Positions 39,316 through 48,678 of a stretch of DNA of 64,000 nt are shown here, piece after piece. How positions within the stretch are numbered: the first letter of the stretch is position 1; every line of letters begins with the position of its first letter. The stretch spans positions 1 to 64,000 of the forward strand of contig CAIQRS010000141.1 of the NCBI GenBank assembly GCA_903874275.1, in the 5' to 3' direction. This DNA is from an uncultured Anaeromyxobacter sp. (GTDB taxonomy: Bacteria; Myxococcota; Myxococcia; Myxococcales; Anaeromyxobacteraceae). A program made the translations under genes and the position numbers. The notes beneath the pieces are model-generated. The model worked only from the letters and a program-made list of their open reading frames with translations, searched no databases and had not been told where the DNA came from.

Positions 39316-40121
39316 CCCCCCCTCCCGATCGAATCCAGGCGGCATTTTCAGCCGCCTCGAAGCGCGGCAGTGCAGCGTTGGTCACCTACGTCATGGGCGG
39401 CGATCCCGACCTCGCCACCTCCCGGGACATGGCCCTCGCCTGCGCCGCCGGCGGGGCCGACATCCTCGAGATCGGGATGCCCTTCTCCGACCCCATCGCC
39501 GACGGGAAGACCATCCAGGCCGCCGGCGACCGGGCGCTCGCTTCCGGCACCACCATCGCCTCCTGCCTCCGACTCGCCGCCGAGGTCCGGAAGCGCACCC
39601 CCGTCCCCATCGCGCTCATGGGATACGTGAACCCGGTGCTGGCCTACGGGGAGGAGCGCTTCCTCGACGGCTGCGTCGCCTCCGGCGTGGACGCGCTCAT
39701 CCTGCCCGACCTCCCTCCCGAGGAGGCGGTCTCCTTCCGCACCGCCGCCGCTTCACGGGGCGTGAAGCTGGTCTTCCTGCTCGCGCCCACCTCCACCCCC
39801 GCCCGGGTGGCCGCCGCCTGCGACGCCGCCACCGGCTTCGTCTACTTCGTGTCGGTGGCCGGCGTGACCGGCGCGCGGACCTCCCTCCCGGCCGACCTGG
39901 GCGCCAAGGTGAAGGCGGTGCGGAAGCGCAGCCCGGTGCCGGTGGTGGTGGGCTTCGGCGTGGGCACGCCAGCCCAGGCCCGCGCGGTCGGCAAGATCGC
40001 CGACGGGGTCGTGGTGGGGAGCGCCATCGTGCAGCGCATCGCCGAGGGGGGCGCGCGCAAGGCCCGGGCCGAGCGGGTGCGCCGGTTCGTGGCGTCGCTC
40101 GCGAGGGCGCTCGAACTCTGA
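39312..40121 (+). CDS. trpA: Tryptophan synthase alpha chain
   Basis: 269 residues from ATG 39312, overlapping the trpB stop. Catalytic residues sit in [10 protein letters not shown] (Glu), and in D-L-P-P-E-E (Asp). [17 protein letters not shown] and G-F-G-V-G-T-P close the barrel. It cleaves indole-3-glycerol phosphate to indole, which is channelled to TrpB. Last gene of the operon; a hairpin terminator follows. Confidence 0.96.
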   Translation: MTPPPDRIQAAFSAASKRGSAALVTYVMGGDPDLATSRDMALACAAGGADILEIGMPFSDPIADGKTIQAAGDRALASGTTIASCLRLAAEVRKRTPVPIALMGYVNPVLAYGEERFLDGCVASGVDALILPDLPPEEAVSFRTAAASRGVKLVFLLAPTSTPARVAAACDAATGFVYFVSVAGVTGARTSLPADLGAKVKAVRKRSPVPVVVGFGVGTPAQARAVGKIADGVVVGSAIVQRIAEGGARKARAERVRRFVASLARALEL

Positions 40122-40150
40122 GCCCAGGCACCGCCGGACTTCAGGGAACC

Positions 40151-40182
40151 CGGCCCGAACGGCGGGCCGTCAACGATCTTTT
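40151..40182 (+). terminator. Probable terminator of the trp operon
   Basis: CGGCCCG (40151-40157) pairs perfectly with CGGGCCG (40163-40169) around AACGG. TTTT follows at 40179-40182, nine bases after the stem. It lies 30 bp downstream of the trpA stop. The delayed U-tract lowers confidence. Confidence 0.5.
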
Positions 40183-40282
40183 CCCGCCGACCGATCGCTT
40201 ACCCCCCGCGAAAGCCATGCGCATGCGGGCCGACGGCGACACGGACCAGCGGGCACGGAATCCACCGTGCAGGGGGAATCCC

Positions 40283-40768
40283 ATGACGATGATCAGGACG
40301 ACGTCGCTCTCGCTTTTCGCGCTGCTCCTCTCCTCCGGCGTCGCCCTCGCCGAGGGTCCGAAGGTGGATCCCTCGCTGGCCGACTCGGTGAAGAAGTTCA
40401 ACGACACCTTCAACAAGTTCGACACCAAGGGCACGGCGGCCTTCTGGGCCGAGGAGGGCACGCTCATCAGCCCGGCGGGCGAGATGGGCAAGGGTCGGTC
40501 CGGGGTGGAGAAGGTGTACGCCCACGACGTCGAGATGTTCCTGAAGGGCACCACCTCCACCTTCCGGATCGAGTCGGCCCGGATGCTGAAGGGCGGGTTC
40601 GCGCTCCTCGACATGGACCACGAGATCCAGAACGCCCGGATGCCCGATGGATCGACCGGCACGATGAAGCTGCACACCGTCATCCTGGCCCAGAGGAAGG
40701 GCGGCGGCTGGCTCTGGCTCGACGCCCGGCCGTACGCTTTCCTGAAGCCACCGCCGGCCGCCAAGTGA
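40283..40768 (+). CDS. Exported SnoaL/DUF4440-like protein
   Basis: 161 residues from ATG 40283 with an AGGGGGAA ribosome binding site. A signal peptide (about 1-23, ending GVALA) is followed by an NTF2-like fold with the typical pattern F-D-T-K-G-T-A-A-F-W-A-E-E-G-T-L and later W-L-W-L-D. Such domains serve as small-molecule enzymes or binding modules. No catalytic residues can be singled out and no partner is evident. It has its own likely promoter after the trp terminator. Confidence 0.75.
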   Translation: MTMIRTTSLSLFALLLSSGVALAEGPKVDPSLADSVKKFNDTFNKFDTKGTAAFWAEEGTLISPAGEMGKGRSGVEKVYAHDVEMFLKGTTSTFRIESARMLKGGFALLDMDHEIQNARMPDGSTGTMKLHTVILAQRKGGGWLWLDARPYAFLKPPPAAK

Positions 40769-40940
40769 CCGGAGGTCCTTCGGTGCCGCCGCAATCACCG
40801 CGTTCGAACTCCGGTCGGGTGCCCATACCTCGAATCAAGTCGAGGGACCCAAGCTCTCCGCGTTCCCTGGAGAGTGACCCCGGGCGTCCTCTCGCTCGCC
40901 ATGGTCCCACCTGGGCGCGCAGGAACTCCGTGCGCTGAAT

Positions 40941-40963
40941 CCTCCCCGCCCCCGGCGGGGAGG
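40941..40963 (-). terminator. Hairpin downstream of the DAHP synthase gene
   Basis: A perfect 10-bp stem (40941-40950 with 40954-40963) encloses a CCC loop. It stands six bases past the DAHP synthase stop. There is no strong U-tract (ATTCAG follows on the minus strand), so it may stabilise mRNA ends or act with Rho. The rest of 40769-40968 shows nothing else. Confidence 0.45.
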
Positions 40964-40968
40964 CCGCC

Positions 40969-41985
40969 CTACATGACCGGCCGCTCGACGGCGAGCGCGA
41001 TCACCCGCACCTCGCGCATCAGCGCGTCGAACTCCGGGAAGGAGAGCGACTGGTGGCCGTCGGAGAGCGCCTTCTCCGGCCTGGGGTGCACCTCGATCAT
41101 GATGCCGTCGGCCCCGGCGGCGACCCCGGCGCGGGCGATGGCCGCCACGTGCTTGCGGATGCCGATTCCGTGCGACGGGTCCACGATGACCGGCAGGTGG
41201 GTCAGGCTCTTCAGCACCGGGATGGCGTTGATGTCGAGGGTGTTGCGGGTGGCGGTCTCGAAGGTGCGGATGCCCCGCTCGCAGAGCATCACGTTGGGGT
41301 TGCCCTTGGCCACGATGTACTCGGCGGCCATGAGCCACTCCTTGATGGTCCCGGAGAGGGCCCGCTTCAGCATGACCGGCTTGCGGATCTGCCCGAGCCG
41401 CTCCAGCAGCGGGTAGTTCTGCATGTTGCGGGCGCCCACCTGGAGGATGTCGGCGTACTCGGCCACCACCGGCACGGTGTCGGTGGACATCACCTCGGTG
41501 ACGATCTTGAGGCCGGTCTCCTCGCGGGCCAGCGCCAGCAACTTCAGCCCCTCCTCGCGCAGCCCCTGGAACTCGTAGGGGCTGGTGCGCGGCTTCCAGG
41601 CGCCGCCGCGCAGGATGCTGGCCCCCGCCGTCTTCACCGCCCGTGCAGTCTCGAGGATCTGGTCCCGCGACTCTACCGAGCAGGGGCCGGCCATGACGGT
41701 GATGGCCCGGCCGCCCACCTGCACGCCGTCCACGTCGATGACGGTGTTCTCCTCCTTCACCTCGCGGGAGACCAGCTTGAAGGGCTGCGAGACGCGCAGC
41801 GCCTCGGCCACGCCCTGGAGCATGGCGAAGTCGTCGGGGTCCACCGTGCCGGTGTTGCCCACCACGGCGACGACGCGCCGCTCGGTGCCGGAGATGGGGT
41901 GCGGGGTGAGGCCGAGCGTGCGGACCTTCTCGATGACGGCGTCGAAGTCGGCCTGGGTGGCGTGCGGCTTCATGGCGATGAACAT
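40969..41985 (-). CDS. aroF: 3-deoxy-7-phosphoheptulonate (DAHP) synthase, copy A
   Basis: 338 residues. An N-terminal ACT-like/ferredoxin-like extension (about 1-70) precedes the type Iβ DAHP synthase/KDO8P synthase barrel: [36 protein letters not shown] and D-P-S-H-G-I-G. It condenses PEP and erythrose-4-phosphate, the first shikimate step. The N-terminal extension in this group can mediate feedback control. It lies 46 bp downstream of a close paralogue and is convergent with the trp region. Confidence 0.93.
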   Translation of the reverse strand: MFIAMKPHATQADFDAVIEKVRTLGLTPHPISGTERRVVAVVGNTGTVDPDDFAMLQGVAEALRVSQPFKLVSREVKEENTVIDVDGVQVGGRAITVMAGPCSVESRDQILETARAVKTAGASILRGGAWKPRTSPYEFQGLREEGLKLLALAREETGLKIVTEVMSTDTVPVVAEYADILQVGARNMQNYPLLERLGQIRKPVMLKRALSGTIKEWLMAAEYIVAKGNPNVMLCERGIRTFETATRNTLDINAIPVLKSLTHLPVIVDPSHGIGIRKHVAAIARAGVAAGADGIMIEVHPRPEKALSDGHQSLSFPEFDALMREVRVIALAVERPVM

Positions 41986-42031
41986 GACGTCTCCTCGGCG
42001 CCTGGCGCCGGCGTTGCGGGACTGGAAGGGG

Positions 42032-43045
42032 CTAGACGGGCCGGCCGACGGCGCCGGCGATGACCTTCACCTGCGCCATCAGGCCGGAAAACTCCCCCGG
42101 CGTGAGCGATTGCTGCCCGTCGGAAAGCGCCTTCTCCGGGCAGGGGTGGACCTCGACGATGAGGCCGTCGGCGCCGGCCGCCACGGCGGCGCGGGCCATG
42201 GCCGGAACGTGGGCGCGCAGGCCGATGCCGTGCGACGGGTCCACGACCACCGGCAGGTGGGTGAGCGACTTCAGCACCGGCACGGCGTTCAGGTCGAGGG
42301 TGTTGCGGGTGGCGTTCTCGAAGGTGCGGATGCCGCGCTCGCACAGGGCCACGCGCGGGTTGCCGTGGGCCACCACGTACTCGGCGGCCATGAGCCACTC
42401 GCGGATGGTGGAGGAGGGGCCGCGCTTGAGCAGCACCGGCTTGCCCAGCTTCCCGAGCTGCTTGAGCAGCGAGAAGTTCTGCATGTTGCGGGCCCCGATC
42501 TGCACCAGGTCGGCGTAGTCGGCCACCATGGCCAGGGTCTCCGAATCCATGGCCTCCGTGACGATCGGGAGCCCCGTCTCCTCGCGGGCCAGCGCGAGCA
42601 GCTTCAAGCCCTCCTCGGCCAGCCCCTGGAACTCGTAGGGGCTGGTGCGGGGCTTGTACGCGCCGCCGCGGAGCATGGTGGCGCCCGCAGCCTTCACCTC
42701 GCGTGCCGACTCGAGGATCTGCTCCCTCGACTCCACGGAGCAGGGGCCGGCCATGACCACGATGCGCGGGCCGCCGATGGAGACCCCGCCCACCTGGATG
42801 ACGGTGTCCTCCGCCTTGACCTCCCGGGAGACCAGCTTGAAGGGCTGCGAGACGCGGATGGCCTCCCGCACGCCCGGCTGCCCCTCGAAGAGCGACGGGT
42901 CGAGCCCCCCCTTGTTGCCGGTGATCCCGATGGCGGTGCGCTGGGCGCCGGGGATGGCGTGGGGCACGAGCCCCATGGAGCGGATCCTCTCGACCACTGC
43001 GTCCACCTGCGCCTCGGTGGCGTTCGGCTTCATCACGACCAGCAT
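42032..43045 (-). CDS. aroF: 3-deoxy-7-phosphoheptulonate (DAHP) synthase, copy B
   Basis: 337 residues from ATG 43045. The frame is open further upstream, but [13 protein letters not shown] aligns with copy A's [13 protein letters not shown]. It has the same architecture and all catalytic blocks ([38 protein letters not shown]). The two copies differ mainly in the regulatory N-terminal part and scattered surface positions. They may respond to different aromatic end products, as DAHP synthase isozymes do elsewhere; this is inference. First gene of the pair. Confidence 0.93.
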   Translation of the reverse strand: MLVVMKPNATEAQVDAVVERIRSMGLVPHAIPGAQRTAIGITGNKGGLDPSLFEGQPGVREAIRVSQPFKLVSREVKAEDTVIQVGGVSIGGPRIVVMAGPCSVESREQILESAREVKAAGATMLRGGAYKPRTSPYEFQGLAEEGLKLLALAREETGLPIVTEAMDSETLAMVADYADLVQIGARNMQNFSLLKQLGKLGKPVLLKRGPSSTIREWLMAAEYVVAHGNPRVALCERGIRTFENATRNTLDLNAVPVLKSLTHLPVVVDPSHGIGLRAHVPAMARAAVAAGADGLIVEVHPCPEKALSDGQQSLTPGEFSGLMAQVKVIAGAVGRPV

Positions 43046-43142
43046 GCGGGGTCCGGCCTCCTCGAAATGGGGCGCGAGGATACACCCGGCGCCCCGGCGG
43101 ACGAATAACCTGGATGCCCCGGAGATTCCTGGGTTTCTCGCG

Positions 43143-43607
43143 ATGTACACTCCCCCCGTGCGCAACCGCCGCTGGGATCACCTCTACGACGTCCAGAAGC
43201 AGCCGGTGAAGGAGGTCATCCTGGTGCGCTTCGCCGAGGAGCTGGCCACGCGCCTGCGGGCCTGGCCCCCACCCGACGTCGAGTGGCTCTCCGAGGACCT
43301 CCGGCTCCGCTACGCGGCCGGGCTCTCCGGACCGCCCCGTGACGAGGTGCTCCGGCTCGGGCTCGAGCTCTCCCGGCTCGACCTGCTCCGCGAGCACGAT
43401 GCCTTCGACGAGATCATGCGCAACCGCGCGCCGGCGATCTGCCAGGGCCCCGCCGAGCAGGCCGCCCTCCACCTGCTCCTCCTCTACGTGGGGGAGGAGT
43501 GCCTCTCCCTGAAGGACTGGGCGGAGGGGGCGAAGCTGACCCGTCCCGACCTGGCCCGCGCCGTGGACCTGGCGGAGCGGCAGCTGTTCCGGGTCACGCT
43601 CTCGTAG
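43143..43607 (+). CDS. Conserved-looking protein of unknown function
   Basis: 154 residues from ATG 43143 (GTG 43158 is an alternative five codons in). It is helical and charged, without signal peptide or membrane segment. Notable parts: an N-terminal [11 protein letters not shown] patch, a W-x-P-P-P-D-V-E-W-L segment, and a C-terminal leucine-rich helix [13 protein letters not shown] recognise no family. Codon usage matches neighbours, so it is a real gene. It is divergent from the DAHP synthase pair, 97 bp apart. Confidence 0.7.
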   Translation: MYTPPVRNRRWDHLYDVQKQPVKEVILVRFAEELATRLRAWPPPDVEWLSEDLRLRYAAGLSGPPRDEVLRLGLELSRLDLLREHDAFDEIMRNRAPAICQGPAEQAALHLLLLYVGEECLSLKDWAEGAKLTRPDLARAVDLAERQLFRVTLS

Positions 43608-43623
43608 CGCCGCAGGTGTCGCG

Positions 43624-44436
43624 CTACGGGTCGAGCCTCCAGGAGACCCGCGCGACGGCGCTGAATGGGTGCAGCGGACCGCCCAGCGGGAGCACCGCGC
43701 CGAGATCGGCCCCGAAGGGCCCCTGCACGAACCGGACGCCGACTCCGGGCGAGAGCTGGTCGTAGCCTCCGCCGAAGGGCACGTTTCCGGAGATCTGGGC
43801 CACCACCCGCAGCCAGGGGGCCGGGACGAAGGCCAGCCCCGCGGCGGCGCTCATGCCGGGGCGCGTGCCCGTGGCGGCCGAACCCCAGGCGCGGGTCACG
43901 CGGAAGGAGACCCCGCCGAACCAGGCCAGCCACCGCGCGGCCACGCCGCGGAGGGTGAGCCCCGACTGGACGCCCCAGGCGTGGGTTCCCGGGACCTCCT
44001 GCGACGTGGGGAGCAGGACGCGCAGGAAGATTCCACCGTCGAGCCGCCCGCCGGGGAGCGAGACGGGCGCCCAGGTGGCGCCGACCGTGGTGGACCCGAG
44101 GGTGAGCCGGGTGTTCAGCTGGCCGCCGACGTGAATCCAGCGGTAGGCCACCGGGTTCACGGTGGCGAAGAGCTCCCACCTCGGCGACGGCGCCCAGCTC
44201 CCCTCCAGCTCGAGCACCGCCCGGGCCAGGCCGCTCACCTGCGGCTGATCGACCACCGCCGCGCCCAGCATGGCCGCCACCTCCGAGCGCGGCTCCGACC
44301 GCCGGATCGCCACCAGCGCGTTCGAGGTGGGGGAGGCGATGGCCGACGAGCCGACGTCGCCGCCGTCGTCGGCGCTCGCCCCGCCCGAGACGAGCAGGCC
44401 GGCCATGGCGAGGGCGATGAGGCGGGCGATCGGCAC
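43624..44436 (-). CDS. Putative outer-membrane β-barrel protein
   Basis: 270 residues. A signal peptide (about 1-22, ending SGGASA) precedes alternating β-strands with aromatic girdle residues (W-x-P, R-W-x-L-F, W-L-A-W-F-G-G-V-S-F). The last strand ends V-S-W-R-L-D-P rather than in Phe. No named family recognised. Only four bases separate it from the upstream transaldolase gene on the same strand, so the two are probably cotranscribed. Confidence 0.65.
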   Translation of the reverse strand: MPIARLIALAMAGLLVSGGASADDGGDVGSSAIASPTSNALVAIRRSEPRSEVAAMLGAAVVDQPQVSGLARAVLELEGSWAPSPRWELFATVNPVAYRWIHVGGQLNTRLTLGSTTVGATWAPVSLPGGRLDGGIFLRVLLPTSQEVPGTHAWGVQSGLTLRGVAARWLAWFGGVSFRVTRAWGSAATGTRPGMSAAAGLAFVPAPWLRVVAQISGNVPFGGGYDQLSPGVGVRFVQGPFGADLGAVLPLGGPLHPFSAVARVSWRLDP

Positions 44437-44440
44437 CGCG

Positions 44441-45091
44441 CTACCCGGGCTTCGGGACCTTCTTCCAGTCGGAGAGGAACTTCGCCAGGCCGATGTCGGT
44501 GAGCGGGTGCTGCGCCAGCTGGGCCAGCACGGAGAAGGGGATGGTGGCGACGTCGGCGCCCATGCGGGCCGCCTGCACCACGTGGAGCGGGTTGCGCACC
44601 GAGGCCACCAGCACCTGCGTGGCGAAGTCGTAGTTCCGGTAGATCTCCAGGATCTGGGCGATGAGCGCCATCCCGTCCTCGGAGACGTCGTCGAGCCGGC
44701 CCACGAAGGGGGAGACGTAGGTGGCGCCGGCCTTGGCGGCCAGCAGCGCCTGGCTGGGCGAGAAGCAGAGGGTCACGTTGGTGCGGATGCCCTCGTCGGT
44801 GAGGGCCTTCGTGGCCTTGAGCCCCTCGAGGACGAGCGGCACCTTGATGACCACGTTGGGCGCGAACTTCGCGTAGACGTGGGCCTCCCGCATCATGCCG
44901 TCGAAGTCGGTCGCGGTGACCTCGGCCGAGACCGGGCCGTGCACCAGCCCCACGATCTCCCGCAGGACCTCCTCGAACGGCCGGCCGGTCCTGGCGACCA
45001 GGGACGGGTTGGTGGTCACGCCGTCGCAGAGCCCCAGGTCGAGGGCCTTCTTGATCTCGCCCACGTCCGCGGTGTCGATGAAGAACTTCAC
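44441..45091 (-). CDS. fsa: Transaldolase-family protein (fructose-6-phosphate aldolase type)
   Basis: 216 residues, the short FSA/TalC length. M-K-F-F-I-D-T-A opens the barrel; the Schiff-base lysine is K83 in [19 protein letters not shown] and A-S-V-R-N-P are family blocks. The group includes transaldolases moving dihydroxyacetone units and true F6P aldolases; residue-level discrimination was not possible. It is divergent (52 bp) from kdsD, suggesting a shared sugar-phosphate regulatory region. Confidence 0.9.
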   Translation of the reverse strand: MKFFIDTADVGEIKKALDLGLCDGVTTNPSLVARTGRPFEEVLREIVGLVHGPVSAEVTATDFDGMMREAHVYAKFAPNVVIKVPLVLEGLKATKALTDEGIRTNVTLCFSPSQALLAAKAGATYVSPFVGRLDDVSEDGMALIAQILEIYRNYDFATQVLVASVRNPLHVVQAARMGADVATIPFSVLAQLAQHPLTDIGLAKFLSDWKKVPKPG

Positions 45092-45143
45092 TCGGCCTCC
45101 CGAAATGGTGGTGTCCAGGGCAAGGTGCTATACGGACGCCAGC

Positions 45144-46175
45144 ATGTCGAGCCGGAAATCCGCCCGCCGACGCAAGCCGAAGGGCGCGCCCCGGCGCGCC
45201 GCCTCCGCGCGCACGAAGGCGCTGGTCGCCTACGGCCGCATGGTGCTCGACACCGAGTCGCGGGCCATCGGGAGCCTCCGGCTCGACGACCGGTTCGCCA
45301 CCGCGGTCGAGTGGATCCTGGCCTGCAAGGGGCAGGTGGTGCTGACCGGCATCGGCAAGCCGGGCTTCGTGGCCCAGAAGATCTCGGCCACGCTCGCCTC
45401 CACCGGCACCCACTCCATCTACCTCCATCCGGCCGAGGCGGCCCACGGCGACCTGGGGCGGGTCTCCCGCGCCGACGTGATCTTCGCCCTCTCCAACAGC
45501 GGCGAGTCGGAGGAGATCCTGCGGCTGCTCCCCGCGGTGAAACGGATCGGGGCGCGCGTCGTGGCCATCACCCGCGACGACCAGAATCCGCTGGCCCGGG
45601 CCGCCGACCTGGTGGTCGCCATCGGCGACGTCGAGGAGGCCTGCCCCATGGGGCTCGCCCCCACCACCAGCACCGCCGCGCTCCTCGCCGTGGGCGACGC
45701 GCTGGCCATGGCCGTGCTGGAGAACCGCCCCTTCGGGCGCGACGAGTACGCGCTCTACCACCCCGGCGGGAAGCTGGGGCGCCACCTCATGAAGGTGCAC
45801 GAGCTCATGCGCGGCGGCGAGGCCAATCCGCTGGTGCGGGACACCGCGCCGCTCAAGCAGGCGGTGGCGGTGATGACCCGCACCCCCGGGCGCCCCGGCG
45901 CGGCCACGGTGGTGGACGGGCGGGGCAAGCTCCTCGGGGTGTTCACCGACGGTGACTTGCGCCGCCTGGTGGAGCAGCAGAAGGTGGACTTCGACGCCCC
46001 GGTCTCCTCGGTGATGACCCGGAACCCGCGCACCGTTCGCCCCGACGAGCGGCTGGTCGAGGCGGCCCGGGTCATGCGCGAGGCCCGCATCGACCAGGTG
46101 CCGGTGGTGGACCCGGGCGGGCGCGCCGTCGGGCTCCTCGACGTCCAGGACCTGCTGGCGGCGCGGATCCTCTAG
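45144..46175 (+). CDS. kdsD: Arabinose-5-phosphate isomerase (SIS + two CBS domains) with a basic N-terminal extension
   Basis: 343 residues from ATG 45144. Residues 1-25 are a strongly basic extension (SSRKSARRRKPKG). The SIS domain follows (about 45-190) with V-V-L-T-G-I-G-K-P-G-F, A-x-H-G-D-L-G and N-S-G-E-S-E-E. Two CBS repeats (about 215-340) have G-V-F-T-D-G-D-L-R-R and V-G-L-L-D-V-Q-D-L. The enzyme converts ribulose-5-phosphate to arabinose-5-phosphate for KDO and lipopolysaccharide. It is followed five bases later by a class II aldolase. Confidence 0.92.
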   Translation: MSSRKSARRRKPKGAPRRAASARTKALVAYGRMVLDTESRAIGSLRLDDRFATAVEWILACKGQVVLTGIGKPGFVAQKISATLASTGTHSIYLHPAEAAHGDLGRVSRADVIFALSNSGESEEILRLLPAVKRIGARVVAITRDDQNPLARAADLVVAIGDVEEACPMGLAPTTSTAALLAVGDALAMAVLENRPFGRDEYALYHPGGKLGRHLMKVHELMRGGEANPLVRDTAPLKQAVAVMTRTPGRPGAATVVDGRGKLLGVFTDGDLRRLVEQQKVDFDAPVSSVMTRNPRTVRPDERLVEAARVMREARIDQVPVVDPGGRAVGLLDVQDLLAARIL

Positions 46176-46180
46176 CGACC

Positions 46181-46846
46181 ATGGCACGCCCCACCGAGAC
46201 CCGCCTCCGCCGCGACCTCGTCGAGGTCTGCCGGCGCATGTACGACCGCCGCCTCATCGGCGCCGGCGAGGGGAACGTCTCCTGCCGGCTGGGATCGGAT
46301 CGACTCCTGGTGACCCCCTCGGGAGCGAACAAGGCCTACCTCCGCCCCGCCGACCTCACGGTCGTGGACCTCTCCGGGAAGCGGGTCCGCGGGCGCGGGC
46401 GCCCGTCCACGGAGCTTCGCATGCACCTCGCCGCCTACGCGGCCCGCCCAGACGTGGAGGCGGTGGTGCACGCCCACCCGCTCACCGCGGTGGCCTTCAC
46501 GGTGGCCGGCGTGGCGCCGCCCAACGACCTCCTTCCCGAGGCGGTGCTGGTGCTGGGGCGCATCGCCGTGGCTCCCTTCGCGACCCCCGGCACCGACGAG
46601 CTCCCGGCCTCGCTCGCCCCCTTCTGGAAGGGGCACGAGGTGATCCTCCTCGAGCGGCACGGCGCGCTGGCGCTGGGGAAGGAGCTCTTCCAGGCCCTCG
46701 ACCGGATGGAGACGCTGGAGCGGGTCTGCGAGGTGGCGGCGAAGGCGCGGGCGCTGGGATCCTGCCAGCCCTTGCCGCCCACGGCGGTCGAGAAGGTCCG
46801 CGAGGCGGGGCGGGCTCTCGCCGCGGCGGCTACCGCGCCAGGCTGA
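46181..46846 (+). CDS. Class II aldolase/adducin family protein
   Basis: 221 residues. Zinc ligands appear as H-A-H-P in the middle and the third His in L-L-E-R-H-G-A-L. G-A-G-E-G-N-V-S and T-P-S-G-A-N-K are the family's substrate/phosphate loops. Homologues cleave fuculose-, rhamnulose- or ribulose-type sugar phosphates, or epimerise ribulose phosphate; the substrate is not determined. It is probably cotranscribed with kdsD. The 3' end overlaps the convergent DUF1648 gene by 17 bp. Confidence 0.88.
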   Translation: MARPTETRLRRDLVEVCRRMYDRRLIGAGEGNVSCRLGSDRLLVTPSGANKAYLRPADLTVVDLSGKRVRGRGRPSTELRMHLAAYAARPDVEAVVHAHPLTAVAFTVAGVAPPNDLLPEAVLVLGRIAVAPFATPGTDELPASLAPFWKGHEVILLERHGALALGKELFQALDRMETLERVCEVAAKARALGSCQPLPPTAVEKVREAGRALAAAATAPG

Positions 46847-47420
46847 AGGCGACGAGCGCGAGGAGGCCGGCCGCGAAGAGCGCGACCGCCTGCCAGGTCC
46901 GCGGGTGGCCGGGTGCGATGGCGAGGCCGGCGCCGTTCGTCCGCGGCACGAAGAGCCAGCCCTCCGGTGGCGGGGGCACGGGAGGCCCGGCGGGCGGGGC
47001 CTTCCCGGAATAGGTGACGATCAGCGCGATGGGAAGGAAGAGGAATCCCAGCCCCACGCCGACGAGCGCCAGTCCGGGCCCCTTCTCCTGCGGGACTGCG
47101 GCCAGGCCGAAGAGGAGGGCCAGGAACCACTGCGCACCGGTGGTGATGGTCTCGACCAGCCGCCTGGCCCTGTTCGGGTCCGGCGCCGGGGAGGAGTTGG
47201 CCAGGACGAAGCGGCGCATGAGCCCGATCCATGCGATCGCGACGAGCCCGGTGAGGAGCGGCATCCCCACCGATCGCGGCGAGAGGTCGGCCCAGCGGTC
47301 CACCCCGCCGATCCCGATGTGGGTCGGGTAGCGGGCGGGCAGCCGGTCCCAGGAGGCGGCCAGGCCGGCCGCGATGGCCGCGAGGAGGGCGAAGGGGCCG
47401 AGGCGGAGCAGGAGGCGCAT
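46830..47420 (-). CDS. DUF1648-containing membrane protein
   Basis: 196 residues with about five hydrophobic segments. The first extracytoplasmic loop W-D-R-L-P-A-R-Y-P-T-H-I-G-I-G-G-V-D-R-W matches DUF1648, found in SdpI-like and related membrane proteins. A Pro-rich loop (PPAGPPVPPPPEG) lies before the last helix. Function unknown. It is nine bases after folK on the same strand, at the end of the argH-to-folK run. Confidence 0.75.
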   Translation of the reverse strand: MRLLLRLGPFALLAAIAAGLAASWDRLPARYPTHIGIGGVDRWADLSPRSVGMPLLTGLVAIAWIGLMRRFVLANSSPAPDPNRARRLVETITTGAQWFLALLFGLAAVPQEKGPGLALVGVGLGFLFLPIALIVTYSGKAPPAGPPVPPPPEGWLFVPRTNGAGLAIAPGHPRTWQAVALFAAGLLALVAFSLAR

Positions 47421-47429
47421 CGCCCTCCC

Positions 47430-47918
47430 CTACAGCGGGTACCCGCCCACCGGCTCGAGGTCGAGCTCTGGCGACTCCTCGAGCAGCCGCCAGACCCGGA
47501 GGCCCGTCCCGGGCACGACCAGCTCCGGGTGCAGCTCGGCGAGCGGCGCCAGCACGAAGCGGCGCGACTCCATCCCGGGGTGCGGGACGGTGAGGCCTGG
47601 TTCACGCACCGTGAGATCCCCGAAGAGCAGCAGGTCGAGGTCGAGGGTGCGCGCCCCCCAGTGGACGTCGCGGGTCCGCCCGGCCGCCTGCTCCACCTGG
47701 CGGAGGAGCGCGAGCAGCGACCCGGGCGTGCGCGTGGTCTCGAGCTCGAGCACCGCGTTCAGGTAGCGGGGTTGCGGCGGCCCGACCGGCGCCGCGTCCC
47801 AGACCCGCGAGCCCCGCACCACGGCCACCCCGGGCGCGGCCCTGAGCGCGCGCGCTGCCTGGGCGAGGCGCCCCCACCGGTCACCCAGGTTCGACCCGAC
47901 GGCGACGTAGGCGCGCAT
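47430..47918 (-). CDS. folK: 6-hydroxymethyl-7,8-dihydropterin pyrophosphokinase
   Basis: 162 residues. V-A-V-G-S-N-L-G-D at the N-terminus and the signature R-T-L-D-L-D-L-L-L-F-G-D are diagnostic, followed by V-P-H-P-G-M-E-S-R-R-F-V-L-A-P-L. It pyrophosphorylates the pterin for dihydropteroate synthesis in the folate pathway. It lies seven bases downstream of the FAH-family gene. Confidence 0.95.
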   Translation of the reverse strand: MRAYVAVGSNLGDRWGRLAQAARALRAAPGVAVVRGSRVWDAAPVGPPQPRYLNAVLELETTRTPGSLLALLRQVEQAAGRTRDVHWGARTLDLDLLLFGDLTVREPGLTVPHPGMESRRFVLAPLAELHPELVVPGTGLRVWRLLEESPELDLEPVGGYPL

Positions 47919-47925
47919 GGATCCC

Positions 47926-48678
47926 TCACACCACCGGGTTCTTGAGAACGCCCACGCCGGAGACCTCGATCTCGACCCAGTCGCCGCGCCGGATGGGGCC
48001 GACCCCCTCCGGCGTGCCGGTGGAGACGAGATCGCCGGGGAGGAGCGTCATGACCTGCGAGACGAAGGCCACCAGCGCGTACGGGTCCACCACCATGTCG
48101 CGGGTCGAGCCGCGCTGCCGCTGCTCGCCGTTCACGCGGCAGATGACCACCTGGTCCATGGGGTCGAGATTGGTCTCGACGACGGGGCCGACGGGGCAGA
48201 AGGTGTCGTAGGACTTGGCGCGGGTGAAGTGGGCCTCGGCCCGCTGGATGTCCCGGGCCGAGACGTCGTCCAGGCAGGTCCAGCCGAAGACGGCCTCGCG
48301 CGCCTCGACGGCGCTCCCGCGGGTGAGGGTGCGCCCGATCACGGCCGCCAGCTCGGCCTCGTGGTGAACCTCCTTCGAGGCCTCGGGGATGCGGATCTCC
48401 TGCATGGGGCCGATCACCGCGGTGGACGGCTTGATGAAGAGCAGTGGCTCCTTGGGGACCTCGTTGCCGAGCTCCCTGGCGTGGGCCCGGTAGTTGCGCC
48501 CGACGCAGACCACCTTGCTGGGGAGGACCGGGGCGAGCAGCGTGATCTCGGAGAAGGGGAAGCGCGCCCCCTCGGCGAGCCCGCCGTCCCAGGGCGCCGC
48601 GGTGAGGGCGCGAACCTCGGCCCCCTCGACGACGCCGTACTGCTCCCTTCCCTGGCGGGCGAACCGGCAGGTCCTCAC
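47926..48678 (-). CDS. Fumarylacetoacetate hydrolase family protein
   Basis: 250 residues from GTG 48678, which overlaps the dapB stop (GTGA). The FAH fold is marked by V-G-R-N-Y-R-A-H-A, the metal ligands in [12 protein letters not shown], and the C-terminal S-T-G-T-P-E-G-V-G. Family members hydrolyse or decarboxylate β-diketo acids, or act as oxaloacetate tautomerase/decarboxylase. Its place between dapB and folK does not fix a substrate. Confidence 0.9.
   Translation of the reverse strand: MRTCRFARQGREQYGVVEGAEVRALTAAPWDGGLAEGARFPFSEITLLAPVLPSKVVCVGRNYRAHARELGNEVPKEPLLFIKPSTAVIGPMQEIRIPEASKEVHHEAELAAVIGRTLTRGSAVEAREAVFGWTCLDDVSARDIQRAEAHFTRAKSYDTFCPVGPVVETNLDPMDQVVICRVNGEQRQRGSTRDMVVDPYALVAFVSQVMTLLPGDLVSTGTPEGVGPIRRGDWVEIEVSGVGVLKNPVV

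Noticed and set aside
41986-42031. A pseudogene or split gene between the two DAHP synthases
   Set aside because: Both genes are complete, with normal starts, stops and catalytic motifs.
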